The notes: generated by a model from the letters alone, not told the origin. DNA of 22,996 bases from Deltaproteobacteria bacterium (GCA_016200595.1 JACQEL010000384.1:1-22996), one strand, 5' to 3'; counted from the stretch's first letter, positions 15,051-22,996 are shown. Numbers and translations are program-made.

Positions 15051-16896
15051 TCTTCGTAGTTTACGCACATCGCCGACTCGCAACGTCAGTCCAGTGCGGT
15101 CAAAATACTCGAGCAGTGGAATAGCGGTCTTGCGGCTAATAGCCAACAGGTCACGAAACGCTGCGGCGGAGATTTCTGCCTGGGTCGCGAGATGAGTGGT
15201 GAGAGCGGTTTTCGCTTTTTCCAAAGCCGTGCTACTGAAATACAGCTCAGTGGTGACCTTGACCACTTTCCCCCGCGATTCCAAGACGCCGAGCAGATCG
15301 GCGAGCAGCTTGCGCGGCACGTGCAGCCGCTCTTCAAGTTCCTTCATTTCCGGTGGAGTAAAACCACCGTCTTGCAGCAAACGTTCCAGGCGGGTGGCGG
15401 TTCCCTGCTCACTCTCGTTGAGAGTGACATTGTGTGAAGGCAGTCGCAAGGTACTGTCTTCACGTATAGCCACACCTTCGGCGACCAATTGCTCGGTCAC
15501 CGCGCGAAAGATTTTGGGCGAGAAGGAGAACGACAACTGGCTGCGGACTGACTCCATCTCCATGCCGCGGGCAAGAGGAGTGAGCTGGTGAAAGGCAGTC
15601 AGAGTCTTGCTCACTTCGGCAGTGAGGCGTCGCCATTTGCTCTTGGGTGAGGAGGGGTGCGACTTCCTCCTCGCGCGCATTCACCCCCTGATAGATCTCT
15701 TCTAGCGAGGCCGCAAAGTCGCTCTGGGCTTCGAGGTATGCACGACAGGCCTGGAGCAGATCCGTCGTTCGTAAAGCAGTCAGCCGCTCGCACACTCCTT
15801 CTTCGGAGCGCCGGTGGCGCTGAGCAAAGGGGTGGATCACTTCTCCGCCGCCGAGCGTGCCTTGGGCAGTTTGATTACGCAAGATGAATCGATCCCCACG
15901 CAGCGCGACGACCGGCTCTTCGAAGACGATCTGGCAAAAAGCGGTTGAGCGTGGAGGTAAGACTTCACGTCCATCCAGAATAATGATTTTGCCAATAACT
16001 TCAGCAGTGCCAATATGGACGCGCACACGCTCGTGGTTCTCGACCTCCCGGCGCGCGCCCGGCCGGATTTCGACAAAAGCGTCAAGACGCTCGGTCGTCA
16101 GCGTGATTTTCGGATGACAAATCATATGACCGCGGGCGATAGCGCTTTTCTCCAGACCCGCCAGGTTCAGCGCCACCCGCTGCCCCCATTTAGCCACAGG
16201 CAGAGCCTGGCCATGTACCTGCAGCGAGCGGACCCGCGTCTCCTCGCCCCCAGGCAACACCCGCACCGAATCTCCTTCTTTGATCGTCCCGGCAATGGCC
16301 GTGCCAGTGACCACGACACCCTGGCCCTTCATTACAAAGGCCCGGTCGACGGGCAGGCGAAAATAGCCTGGCAGCGGAGGGCGCTCGTAGGACTGCAGTT
16401 GGGCGGCAATCTCCTGGCGCAACCGCTCTAGCCCTAAGCCAGTGACCGAGGAAACCGGAATGATCGGCGCGCCTTCTAAGGTCGTATCAAGCGTCAGGAT
16501 CTCGATTTCTTCCTGCACTTCGGCCAAGCGCGCTGGCTCCACCAGATCAGCTTTGGTAATGGCGAAGATACCTTTCTGCACGCCAAGGAGGTGGAGGAAG
16601 TCGAGATGCTCTTCGCTCTGCGGCATGACCCCGTCATCCGCGGCAATGGTAAAGAGCACCAAGTCGATCCCGTGCGCACCGGCGAGCATATTGCGGATAA
16701 AACGTTCGTGGCCAGGAACGTCCACAATCCCAGCGCGCTCGCCGTTAGGCAGGTCCAGGTAGGCGAACCCCAAATCAATCGAGATGCCGCGCTCCTGCTC
16801 TTCTTTCAGACGGTCAGTATCCTGACCAGTGAGCGCCTTGATAAGCGAGGTCTTGCCGTGATCGATATGGCCGGCCGTGCCGATGATATGCGGCAT
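15045..16896 (-). pseudogene. selB: Selenocysteine-specific elongation factor SelB, frame-broken
   Basis: SelB brings Sec-tRNA to UGA codons that carry a SECIS hairpin. The 5' part (16896 to about 15640, about 418 codons) holds an intact GTPase with GHIDHGKTSL (9-18), DVPGHERF (59-66) and TKADL, then the beta-barrel domains II-III (VMKGQGVVVTGTAIAGTIKEGD) and the beginning of the winged-helix region. The 3' part continues in the +1 frame from about 15660 as SKWRRLTAEVSKTLTAFHQLTPLARGM to the end LRRK, giving the C-terminal winged helices that bind SECIS. Only about 30 residues separate GVNARE from FHQLTPLARGM, where SelB proteins have more, so about 20 codons also seem to be missing. With a Sec-encoding selD next door, SelB ought to work. 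Sequence error, recent decay or recoding are all open. Confidence 0.88.
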
Positions 16897-16905
16897 GCAG
16901 AACTA

Positions 16906-16943
16906 CTCCCCTTAAAGAGGATTCATTCTGACAAAAAGGGGAG
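16906..16943 (-). promoter_or_regulatory. Hairpin that hides the selB ribosome-binding site
   Basis: The selB Shine-Dalgarno sequence AAGGGGAG (minus strand, 16913-16906) lies 9 nt before the ATG. It can pair perfectly with CTCCCCTT (minus strand, 16943-16936), forming 8 bp with a 22-nt loop. Pairing would block initiation. In E. coli a SECIS-like hairpin in the selAB leader represses translation when bound by SelB; a similar role here is only an inference. Confidence 0.5.
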
Positions 16944-17043
16944 GAGAAGGGAATCCCGTTGCTCACCTCTTGATTGTCTGAAGGTGGATGGAGTAGAAAA
17001 GGGGGCATTGCTGGTGGTTCGTCAGGTGTTGATCAGGAAGCCT

Positions 17044-17306
17044 ATGACCAAATCCTCTATGCTCGCAGCCCTGCCTACCGGAGCAGCACGACGCCCGGAA
17101 GTGGAACTGTTGCTCTGTGCGGCGCGGACACGCCTTGATGACGCCCGCTCTTACAGCAAGCCCAGACCGGGGGAAGCAAGCATACGCTTCTTCTGGGTCT
17201 CTGCCTGGCCCAGGACCTCCTCGGCACCGAACTGCCAGCCAAAGTCCGGCAACACCTGTCTCACGACCTGCGTAGTGCGCAATGCCTCAGCGTCCTTGAA
17301 GGTTGA
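17044..17306 (+). pseudogene. Remnant of a nucleotidyltransferase-family gene
   Basis: An ATG at 17044 starts TGAARRPEVELLLCAARTRLDDAR, which resembles the N-terminus of the large bacterial nucleotidyltransferase family PF14907. About 17150 the sense is lost in that frame. In another frame, LLLGLCLAQDLLGTELPAKV followed by RQHLSHDLRSAQ runs to a TGA at 17304, and this resembles a block far downstream in the same family (LGLRLAxDLLGxxLP). The two pieces abut, so most of the gene has been deleted and the frame changed. The family name rests on remembered patterns only. The 16897-17315 gap otherwise holds only the selB leader hairpin. Confidence 0.45.
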
Positions 17307-17315
17307 AATACCGGC

Positions 17316-17804
17316 ATGAAAAGTCCGCAATCCGCAATCCGCAATCCGCAATTTTCCCTCACTCCTCTCGATTACGCCTATCGCCTGCTCGCTCGACGTG
17401 CCCATAGCGAACAGGAGTTAGCCGACAAACTACTGGCGAAAGGTTTCACCGCTATAGCGGTGACGCGCACGGTCGCACGTCTCAAGACCCAAGGCTACCT
17501 CGACGATGAACGCCTGGCGGCTGAGCAAGCTGAGCGTTTACGAGCGCGTGGATTTGGTGCTGAAGGGATCAAAGCGAAGCTCGGTCAAAAGGGACTTGCT
17601 CCTGCGACCGTCGAGCAAACCCTGGAGGCGAGCGCGGAAAACCAGGATCTTGACTCAGCCCGGCGCCTCCTGGCTAGCCGTTTCTCCACGGACGCGCTAA
17701 AACAAGCCCAGATCCACGCTCGGGCGTTTCGGTTGCTGCTGCGTCGAGGGTACTCTCAAGAAGTGGTGGAGAGTCTGCTCGGGAGCTCAGCAGAAGACAT
17801 CTGA
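17316..17804 (+). CDS. recX: RecA regulator RecX
   Basis: RecX binds RecA filaments and limits their activity. The 162-residue product has the three tandem three-helix repeats of the family. It opens with LDYAYRLLARRAHSEQELADKL, continues with VARLKTQGYLDDERLAAEQAERLRARGFGAEGIKAKL, and ends with a third repeat, RAFRLLLRRGYSQEVVESLL. The first 13 residues are not family-like: codons 4-12 are written by four copies of the heptamer CGCAATC, which is readable only because three 7-mers make 21 nt. No good ribosome-binding site precedes the ATG. Unusually, recA is not adjacent; alaS follows after 20-23 nt, and recX-alaS pairing is common in bacteria. Confidence 0.9.
   Translation: MKSPQSAIRNPQFSLTPLDYAYRLLARRAHSEQELADKLLAKGFTAIAVTRTVARLKTQGYLDDERLAAEQAERLRARGFGAEGIKAKLGQKGLAPATVEQTLEASAENQDLDSARRLLASRFSTDALKQAQIHARAFRLLLRRGYSQEVVESLLGSSAEDI
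17326..17353. repeat. Heptanucleotide array inside the recX 5' end
   Basis: There are four 7-bp units, three exact CGCAATC and one CGCAATT, starting 10 bases after the recX ATG. It is the only one of the seven arrays that lies fully within a reading frame. Confidence 0.85.
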
Positions 17805-17827
17805 GCCATAAAGAGAGAACACTGTTG

Positions 17828-20464
17828 ATGACCGGGAAAGAAATTCGTGACAGTTTCCTGCGGTTTTTTGCCGAACGCGGCCATCAGATCGTGCCCAGCG
17901 CGTCCCTGATTCCGGCTAGTGACCCGACCCTGCTCTTTACCAACGCCGGCATGGTGCCGTTCAAGAATATTTTCCTCGGCATCGAGCGACCGACACAGCC
18001 GCGAGTCGTAGACTCGCAAAAATGTCTGCGCGTGTCCGGTAAGCATAACGACCTCGAAGAAGTCGGGAGAGACACGTATCATCACACCTTCTTTGAGATG
18101 CTCGGCAACTGGTCGTTCGGCGACTACTATAAGAAAGAAGCAATCCACTGGGCCTGGGAATTGCTCACCAACGTCTGGCATTTGCCCAAAGATAAACTGT
18201 GGGCGACAGTGTACACTACCGACGACGAAGCCGATGAGTGGTGGCGTAAGCAGACCGATATCGACCCCGGGCAAATCCTGCGCTGCGGTGAAAAAGATAA
18301 CTTCTGGGAAATGGGTGAGACCGGACCCTGCGGTCCTTGCTCGGAGATTCACATCGATCGCGGCCCTGGTTCGTGCGAGTACGAGAACACACCCGGCCAC
18401 GTGTGCCAGGTCAATGGCGGCTGTCCACGCTATATCGAATTGTGGAATCTGGTCTTCATTCAGTACAATCGTAACCCGGACCGGTCGCTCGCCGAACTGC
18501 CAGCCAAGCACGTAGATACCGGTATGGGACTAGAGCGCGTCACTGCAGTGTTACAGGGAGTGCGCGGCAATTATGACACGGACCTGCTGCGTGATGTGAT
18601 TCGCGCCACTGAAGAGTTGAGCGGGAAACGCTATGGAGACGATGCGGAGCAGGACATTTCGTTTCGGGTGATTGCGGACCATGCACGGGCCTCGGCTTTT
18701 GTCATCACTGATGGCGTGGTCCCGACCAACGAAGGGCGAGGGTATGTGCTGCGCCGCATCATGCGCCGGGCGCTGCGCCATGGCCAACTGCTCGGTTTTG
18801 CCGGTCCATTCTTCTCGCGTGTAACTGAAAGCGTGGTCCATCTCATGGGCTCAGCCTACCCTGAGCTGATCGAGCGCAAAGATTATCTCACCGAGGTCGT
18901 ACGCAACGAGGAGGAACGCTTCGCTGAGACTCTGGGGAAGGGGCTGGCTTTGCTAGAGCAGGAAATCAGAACTTTGCGCCAGAGTAACACTACCACCTTG
19001 GTCGGGGACGTTGCCTTCCGGCTGTACGATACCTACGGCTTTCCGCTTGATCTGACCGAAGATTTCCTCTCGTCTGAAGGGCTCAGCCTGGATCGCACCG
19101 GGTTCGAGCGGGCGATGGAAGAACAACGCACCCGTGCGCGCGATGGGCAAAAGAGTACGGTGTATATCAACACTGGCTTAACCGATCTGCGCTCTCGCTT
19201 TGTGGGCGATCGTATTGTCGAGTGGGAATCTGAGATTCTCGCTACGCTAGTCAAGGGAGAGACCCGCACGGGTCCTGTACGTGAAGGTGAGGAAGTCGAA
19301 ATCATCACGGCCGAGACTCCTTTCTATGGCGAATCAGGTGGCCAGGTCGGCGATGTCGGCAGGCTCGAGACTCCGCGTGGAGATTTAGTAGACATCTTCG
19401 ATACGCAAAAACCGCAGGCAGCTGTGGTCGTCCATCGCGGCCGAGTGGTCCGCGGTGCGATCCAAGTGGGGGATCGAGTTCGACTCACTATTGACGCCGA
19501 GCGGCGGGAAGCTACCCGTCTCAATCACTCAGCCACCCATATCTTGCACGCAGCTCTGCGGGAAATTTTAGGCGCCCATGTGCGCCAGGCCGGATCGTTG
19601 GTTGCCCCGGACCGATTACGGTTTGATTTCACCCATACCAGTCCTGTCAAGGATGAGGCACTTGAGCGCATTGAGGATTTAGTCAATGTGCACATTCGCG
19701 AGAACGCTGAAGTCACCACCGAAGAAATGTCACTGACTGACGCGCTCAAAAGTGGTGCCTTAGCCTTCTTTGGCGAGAAGTACGGTGAGCGCGTGCGGGT
19801 GTTGCGCATGGGAAGCTTCTCTACCGAGCTGTGCGGAGGAACGCATGTGAGCCGCACTGGTGACATTGGCCTGTTCAAGCTGAAGGCCGAGGCCGGAGTC
19901 GCTTCTGGAGTACGGCGGATCGAGGCGACCACCGGTGAAGGAGCTTTAGCATGGGTACGCCAGCGTGAGCAAATCTTGAAGGAAGTCAGTAGCATTCTCA
20001 AGGGAGCAGAAGAGGATGCGGCTGAGAAATTGGAAAAACTCCTGGCCGAGAAGCGCGAGTTGGAAAAGAAGTTAGCCCAATCCCAAAGCGCTCGCGTCAG
20101 TTCACAGAGTGATGATATCTTTTCTCAGGCGCGCAGAGCCAATGGTATTAGTGTAGTCGCCAGTCGGGTCGAAGGCGTTGATGACAAGGGGCTGCGCGAA
20201 CTAGCTGACCGGTTGCGTGACAAGCTGCAGCCGGCAGTCATCGTGTTGGGAACGATTCAAGAGGGGCGAGTTGTGCTCTTGGCCGCCGTCAGTAAGGAAG
20301 CCACGACACACTATCACGCCGGCAATATCCTCAAGCAGATTGCCCCGCTGGTAGGCGGTGGCGGCGGCGGACGGCCGGATTTCGCCCAAGCCGGCGGGAA
20401 GGACCCGGCACGCCTGGATGAAGCATTACAAAAAGTGTATGAACTAATCGAAAAAGGTCAGTAA
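17828..20464 (+). CDS. alaS: Alanyl-tRNA synthetase
   Basis: AlaS charges tRNA-Ala and edits Ser/Gly mischarging. The 878-residue length is typical. The class II core includes SQKCLRVSGKHNDLEEVG and HHTFFEMLGNWSFGDYYKKE. The editing domain carries the zinc-site residues H565 and H569 (NHSATHILH) and C669 and H673 (CGGTH), matching H564, H568, C666 and H670 in E. coli. A coiled coil (about 725-760) leads to the C-Ala domain with the Gly-rich VGGGGGGRPDFAQAGG stretch near the end. The ATG at 17828 is preceded by an in-frame TTG; AGAGAG lies upstream. It sits 23 nt after recX and is probably cotranscribed with it. Confidence 0.97.
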   Translation: MTGKEIRDSFLRFFAERGHQIVPSASLIPASDPTLLFTNAGMVPFKNIFLGIERPTQPRVVDSQKCLRVSGKHNDLEEVGRDTYHHTFFEMLGNWSFGDYYKKEAIHWAWELLTNVWHLPKDKLWATVYTTDDEADEWWRKQTDIDPGQILRCGEKDNFWEMGETGPCGPCSEIHIDRGPGSCEYENTPGHVCQVNGGCPRYIELWNLVFIQYNRNPDRSLAELPAKHVDTGMGLERVTAVLQGVRGNYDTDLLRDVIRATEELSGKRYGDDAEQDISFRVIADHARASAFVITDGVVPTNEGRGYVLRRIMRRALRHGQLLGFAGPFFSRVTESVVHLMGSAYPELIERKDYLTEVVRNEEERFAETLGKGLALLEQEIRTLRQSNTTTLVGDVAFRLYDTYGFPLDLTEDFLSSEGLSLDRTGFERAMEEQRTRARDGQKSTVYINTGLTDLRSRFVGDRIVEWESEILATLVKGETRTGPVREGEEVEIITAETPFYGESGGQVGDVGRLETPRGDLVDIFDTQKPQAAVVVHRGRVVRGAIQVGDRVRLTIDAERREATRLNHSATHILHAALREILGAHVRQAGSLVAPDRLRFDFTHTSPVKDEALERIEDLVNVHIRENAEVTTEEMSLTDALKSGALAFFGEKYGERVRVLRMGSFSTELCGGTHVSRTGDIGLFKLKAEAGVASGVRRIEATTGEGALAWVRQREQILKEVSSILKGAEEDAAEKLEKLLAEKRELEKKLAQSQSARVSSQSDDIFSQARRANGISVVASRVEGVDDKGLRELADRLRDKLQPAVIVLGTIQEGRVVLLAAVSKEATTHYHAGNILKQIAPLVGGGGGGRPDFAQAGGKDPARLDEALQKVYELIEKGQ

Positions 20465-20483
20465 CCGGAGGGTAGCGCCAAAC

Positions 20484-21686
20484 TTGAACCAAACGAACGG
20501 GGAGACCTCCCGCTTACAATTCGAGAATCATCGTTTCTTCCATGACCTGTTGGGTCACCAGGACGAGCACCTGCATGGCATCGAGAGGGCCTTGGGAGTA
20601 AAGATCGCCGCCTCAGGCACCTCACTCCTCATCACCGGAGACGAGGAGCAACGGGCGCTGGCCGGTAAGGTTGCCACCCAGCTCTATGGACTCCTGCAGA
20701 ACGGTTATCCGGTCTACGCCAGCGATGTTGACTATGCCATTCGCATCCTCAGCCGCGATCGTTCTGCCAACCTGCGCGATATCTTTCTTGATACCGTCTA
20801 CATCTCAGCCCACCGCCGCACGATCACGCCCAAGAGTCTCGTACAAAAGGCGTACATTGATGCCATTCGTCATTATGACATCGTCTTCGGCATCGGACCG
20901 GCTGGTACGGGCAAGACCTATCTGGGCATGGCTATGGCAGTGGCCGAGTTGATGAAACATAAAGTGAGCCGCGTGGTGTTGACTCGCCCGGCTGTGGAAG
21001 CGGGTGAGAAGCTCGGCTTTCTCCCGGGCGATCTGGCCGAGAAGATCAATCCCTATCTGCGCCCGTTGTACGACGCCTTGCACGACATGGTCGACTTCGA
21101 CCGCGCCAGTAAGATGATGGAGCGAGGAACCATCGAAGTTGCGCCGCTGGCATTTATGCGTGGCCGCACGCTGAACGACTCGTTTGTCATTCTCGATGAG
21201 GCGCAAAACACTACCACGGAACAGATGAAGATGTTCCTCACCCGCTTGGGGTATGGGTCCAAGGCAGTAATCACGGGCGACATTACGCAAATTGATCTTC
21301 CTACCGGCACACGCTCCGGGCTCAAAGAGGCGCGGCAGATCCTGCGGGATATTGAAGACATCAAGTTTGTATTTTTCAGTGAAAAGGACGTCGTGCGCCA
21401 CCGTCTGGTGCAGAACATCATCACCGCTTATGAGCGAGCGCAAGAAGAGAAAGAGCGGGCCGAGCAAGAAAAACGGGAATTCCGCCGCAACCGGGCGCAG
21501 GCCCGGTATGATGATCGGCATCTCTGGCAGAGTTCCCGGGGTGAGCCGAGCCGAGCTCCGGCAGTGGACGCAGAGAGTGCTGCATCATCTGGATCAGACG
21601 CAGGTGGAACTCAGCCTGGCCCTAGTGACGGACCCCGAGATCCACAACCTGAACCGTCAGTATCGCGGGAAAGACAAACCGACTGA
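20484..21686 (+). CDS. phoH: PhoH family ATPase, tail overlaps ybeY
   Basis: PhoH-like proteins are ATPases linked to RNA metabolism and are often found just upstream of ybeY, as here. The product has 400 residues. The N-terminal segment (about 10-110) is a KH-like region. The ATPase domain has Walker A GPAGTGKT (138-145), the TRPAVEAGEKLGFLPG motif (168-182) and Walker B VILDEAQN (235-242). After about residue 318 the chain becomes charged and coiled (EEKERAEQEKREF). The last 58 or so residues are low-complexity, rich in P, S, D and R, and are read out of frame across the first 179 nt of ybeY. The start is TTG at 20484, with GGAGGG 11-12 nt upstream. Confidence 0.93.
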   Translation: MNQTNGETSRLQFENHRFFHDLLGHQDEHLHGIERALGVKIAASGTSLLITGDEEQRALAGKVATQLYGLLQNGYPVYASDVDYAIRILSRDRSANLRDIFLDTVYISAHRRTITPKSLVQKAYIDAIRHYDIVFGIGPAGTGKTYLGMAMAVAELMKHKVSRVVLTRPAVEAGEKLGFLPGDLAEKINPYLRPLYDALHDMVDFDRASKMMERGTIEVAPLAFMRGRTLNDSFVILDEAQNTTTEQMKMFLTRLGYGSKAVITGDITQIDLPTGTRSGLKEARQILRDIEDIKFVFFSEKDVVRHRLVQNIITAYERAQEEKERAEQEKREFRRNRAQARYDDRHLWQSSRGEPSRAPAVDAESAASSGSDAGGTQPGPSDGPRDPQPEPSVSRERQTD

Positions 21687-21939
21687 CGTGCTGTCTTTTC
21701 CGCTCGCCGATGCGCTCCAGCCGTCTCTCTTAGGCGATGTGGTAATCTCCGTCGCAACCGCGGCTCGCCAGGCACAGCGACGGGGCCATTCCCTACGCGA
21801 AGAACTCCAGACTCTGCTGATCCACGGCATTTTGCATTTGCTTGGCTACGATCATGAAACCTCGCGGAGCGAAGCGATTCGTATGCACCGGAAGGAACGG
21901 GAGGTGAGAGCAAGGCTCACGAATTTGCTCACGGAGTAG
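21508..21939 (+). CDS. ybeY: Endoribonuclease YbeY (16S rRNA maturation)
   Basis: YbeY is a zinc-dependent RNase needed for 16S rRNA 3' processing and ribosome quality control. The product has 143 residues from the first ATG of an ATGATGATC start; the second ATG (21511) would give 142. It has NRQYRGKDKPTDVLSFPL and the catalytic HGILHLLGYDHETS, which supplies the three zinc-binding histidines, then a helix with MHRKER. There is no separate ribosome-binding site, so it should depend on translation of phoH, in whose frame the first 179 nt lie. Confidence 0.95.
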   Translation: MMIGISGRVPGVSRAELRQWTQRVLHHLDQTQVELSLALVTDPEIHNLNRQYRGKDKPTDVLSFPLADALQPSLLGDVVISVATAARQAQRRGHSLREELQTLLIHGILHLLGYDHETSRSEAIRMHRKEREVRARLTNLLTE

Positions 21940-21986
21940 GAGAAAGCAGCCAGTCTTCCTTCCATTTTCCTCTGCTGACGTATAGA

Positions 21987-22996
21987 TTGACGCCCGAGGA
22001 GAAAGCCATAGAATCTCGAGAGTTTGACATTCTCATTGTCGGAGGCGGGCCTGCTGGCCTCTCGACTTGGCTCCATCTCCAGCGTGAGGATCCTGGACTG
22101 GCGGCACGAACGCTGCTGATCGAGAAGGCCGTTTATCCACGCGACAAACTCTGCGGTGGCGGTATTATTCCACAGGCAGATCAGGTCTTGCACGATCTTG
22201 GTGTCGATCTTCAGGTCCCCGCGGTTTTGATCCAGCACGTTGACTACGTGTTTGGTCCTCACCGACTCCGCTGGAGTGATCCCCACGCGTTCCGCGTCGT
22301 GCGGCGCTCCCAGTTCGATCAGGCCCTCGCGCGCGCCGCGGTGGAACGCGGGCTCACGCTCCACGAGGATGAGGCTTTTCAGCGCTTCGAGAGAAGCGGT
22401 GAGGCCGTATGCGTGGAGACTAGCCGTGGACGGTATCGGGTGCGAGCATTGGTCGGCGCGGACGGGGCTCTCAGCTCTGTGCGTCGGGCGATGAACCTTC
22501 GAGAAACGCCGCGGATTTCTCGGCTCCTGGAGATTCTGACGCCGACTTCACCGCGGAATCTGCCGCAGTTTTCCTCTGGCACGGTGGTTTTCGATTTCAC
22601 CTCGGTCGCCGCAGGTCTCCAGGGCTACATCTGGGATTTTCCCTGTCTGGACGCGGGGATTCCCTCTTTCAACTATGGCATCTTTGATAGCCGTGTATGT
22701 CCTGCCCGCCCGCTGGCGAAACTGCATAAGGTCTTCGCCGAGGCCCTGCAGGCAAGGGAATGTCTCCAGGTCCCCTTTACCTGGTCGAGTCATCCGGAGC
22801 GCTGGTTCGCCCGCGAGGGTGTGTATGCCCAGCCCAACATTCTGCTGGTTGGCGACGCGGCCGGAGTGGAACCTACGTTCGGGGAAGGTATTTCCTACGC
22901 GTTGCGGTACGGCAGGAGTGCGGCTCTGTATCTGGTCTACTCCTGCCGGCGCGGTGACTTCTCGTTCCAAGACTACCGTGACCGCCTGCTCGCCTC
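21987..22996 (+). CDS. FAD-dependent oxidoreductase, geranylgeranyl reductase-like, 3' end outside window
   Basis: The frame is open to the right edge. It begins its fold with EFDILIVGGGPAGLSTWLHL, the FAD-binding Rossmann motif, and continues with LIEKAVYPRDKLCGGGIIP, the substrate-site loop typical of geranylgeranyl reductases. It then has LVGADGALSSVRRAM (GD-type motif) and NILLVGDAAGVEPTFGEGISYALRYG, the second FAD motif. The family reduces isoprenoid chains or acts on related polyketide and quinone substrates; the substrate here is unknown. The first usable start in frame is TTG at 21987, which has no ribosome-binding site. A GAGGAG site at 21996-22001 instead points to an ATA codon at 22008 with six bases between. 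It follows ybeY by about 50-70 nt. Confidence 0.88.
   Translation, partial: MTPEEKAIESREFDILIVGGGPAGLSTWLHLQREDPGLAARTLLIEKAVYPRDKLCGGGIIPQADQVLHDLGVDLQVPAVLIQHVDYVFGPHRLRWSDPHAFRVVRRSQFDQALARAAVERGLTLHEDEAFQRFERSGEAVCVETSRGRYRVRALVGADGALSSVRRAMNLRETPRISRLLEILTPTSPRNLPQFSSGTVVFDFTSVAAGLQGYIWDFPCLDAGIPSFNYGIFDSRVCPARPLAKLHKVFAEALQARECLQVPFTWSSHPERWFAREGVYAQPNILLVGDAAGVEPTFGEGISYALRYGRSAALYLVYSCRRGDFSFQDYRDRLLA

Noticed and set aside
16897..17043. tRNA-Sec (selC) near selB
   Set aside because: I found no cloverleaf with a TCA anticodon or T-arm consensus in this stretch on either strand.
16591..17319. Long plus-strand frame across selB and the gap after it
   Set aside because: Its first half is antisense to the conserved SelB GTPase domain; only the last part resembles a gene remnant.

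Overview
This window looks like a chromosomal piece of a Gram-negative, deltaproteobacterium-grade organism (Desulfobacterota, Binatota or Tectomicrobia-like; the rank is an inference). The main clue is gene order: lysS, then a LolC/E permease, lolD, bamA, skp/ompH, fabZ, lpxA and lpxI on the minus strand. This is the outer-membrane and lipid A assembly block seen in Geobacter-like genomes, but without lpxD and lpxB. Other clues are gspC-gspD of a type II secretion system and a selenocysteine pair, selD-selB.

Layout. 1-454 (minus): the 5' part of a secreted Ig-like protein that runs off the left edge. 455-815: no gene, a cluster of small perfect hairpins. 816-9746 (minus): the envelope block, ending with lysS at its 5' end. 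9881-13611 (plus): a UPF0175 protein, gspC and gspD. 13612-13879: no gene, nested inverted repeats and more hairpins. 13880-16896 (minus): selD, which reads through an in-frame UGA as selenocysteine, and selB, which is broken. 17044-17306 (plus): decayed remnant of a nucleotidyltransferase-like gene. 17316-22996 (plus): recX, alaS, phoH, ybeY and a geranylgeranyl-reductase-like flavoprotein cut by the right edge.

How the genes work together. LysS and AlaS charge tRNAs. LolC/LolD send lipoproteins to the outer membrane, Skp chaperones and BamA inserts outer-membrane proteins. FabZ supplies the hydroxyacyl pathway, while LpxA and LpxI act in lipid A synthesis. GspC/GspD are the inner-membrane clamp and outer-membrane pore of type II secretion. 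SelD makes selenophosphate and SelB delivers Sec-tRNA, including to selD's own UGA. RecX modulates RecA, and PhoH and YbeY act in RNA metabolism.

The most unusual content lies between genes. Seven tandem arrays with different unit sequences all have a period of exactly 7 bp, and they sit at gene borders, twice as inverted pairs. A second class is small hairpins whose arms vary but which close on GGC-NNN-GCC. Two genes that should be indispensable here (the Lol permease, and selB beside a Sec-encoding selD) show the same lesion: a frame break plus tens of missing codons. This may be an assembly artefact. Two genes have their best Shine-Dalgarno sequence placed before an ATC or ATA codon instead of ATG.
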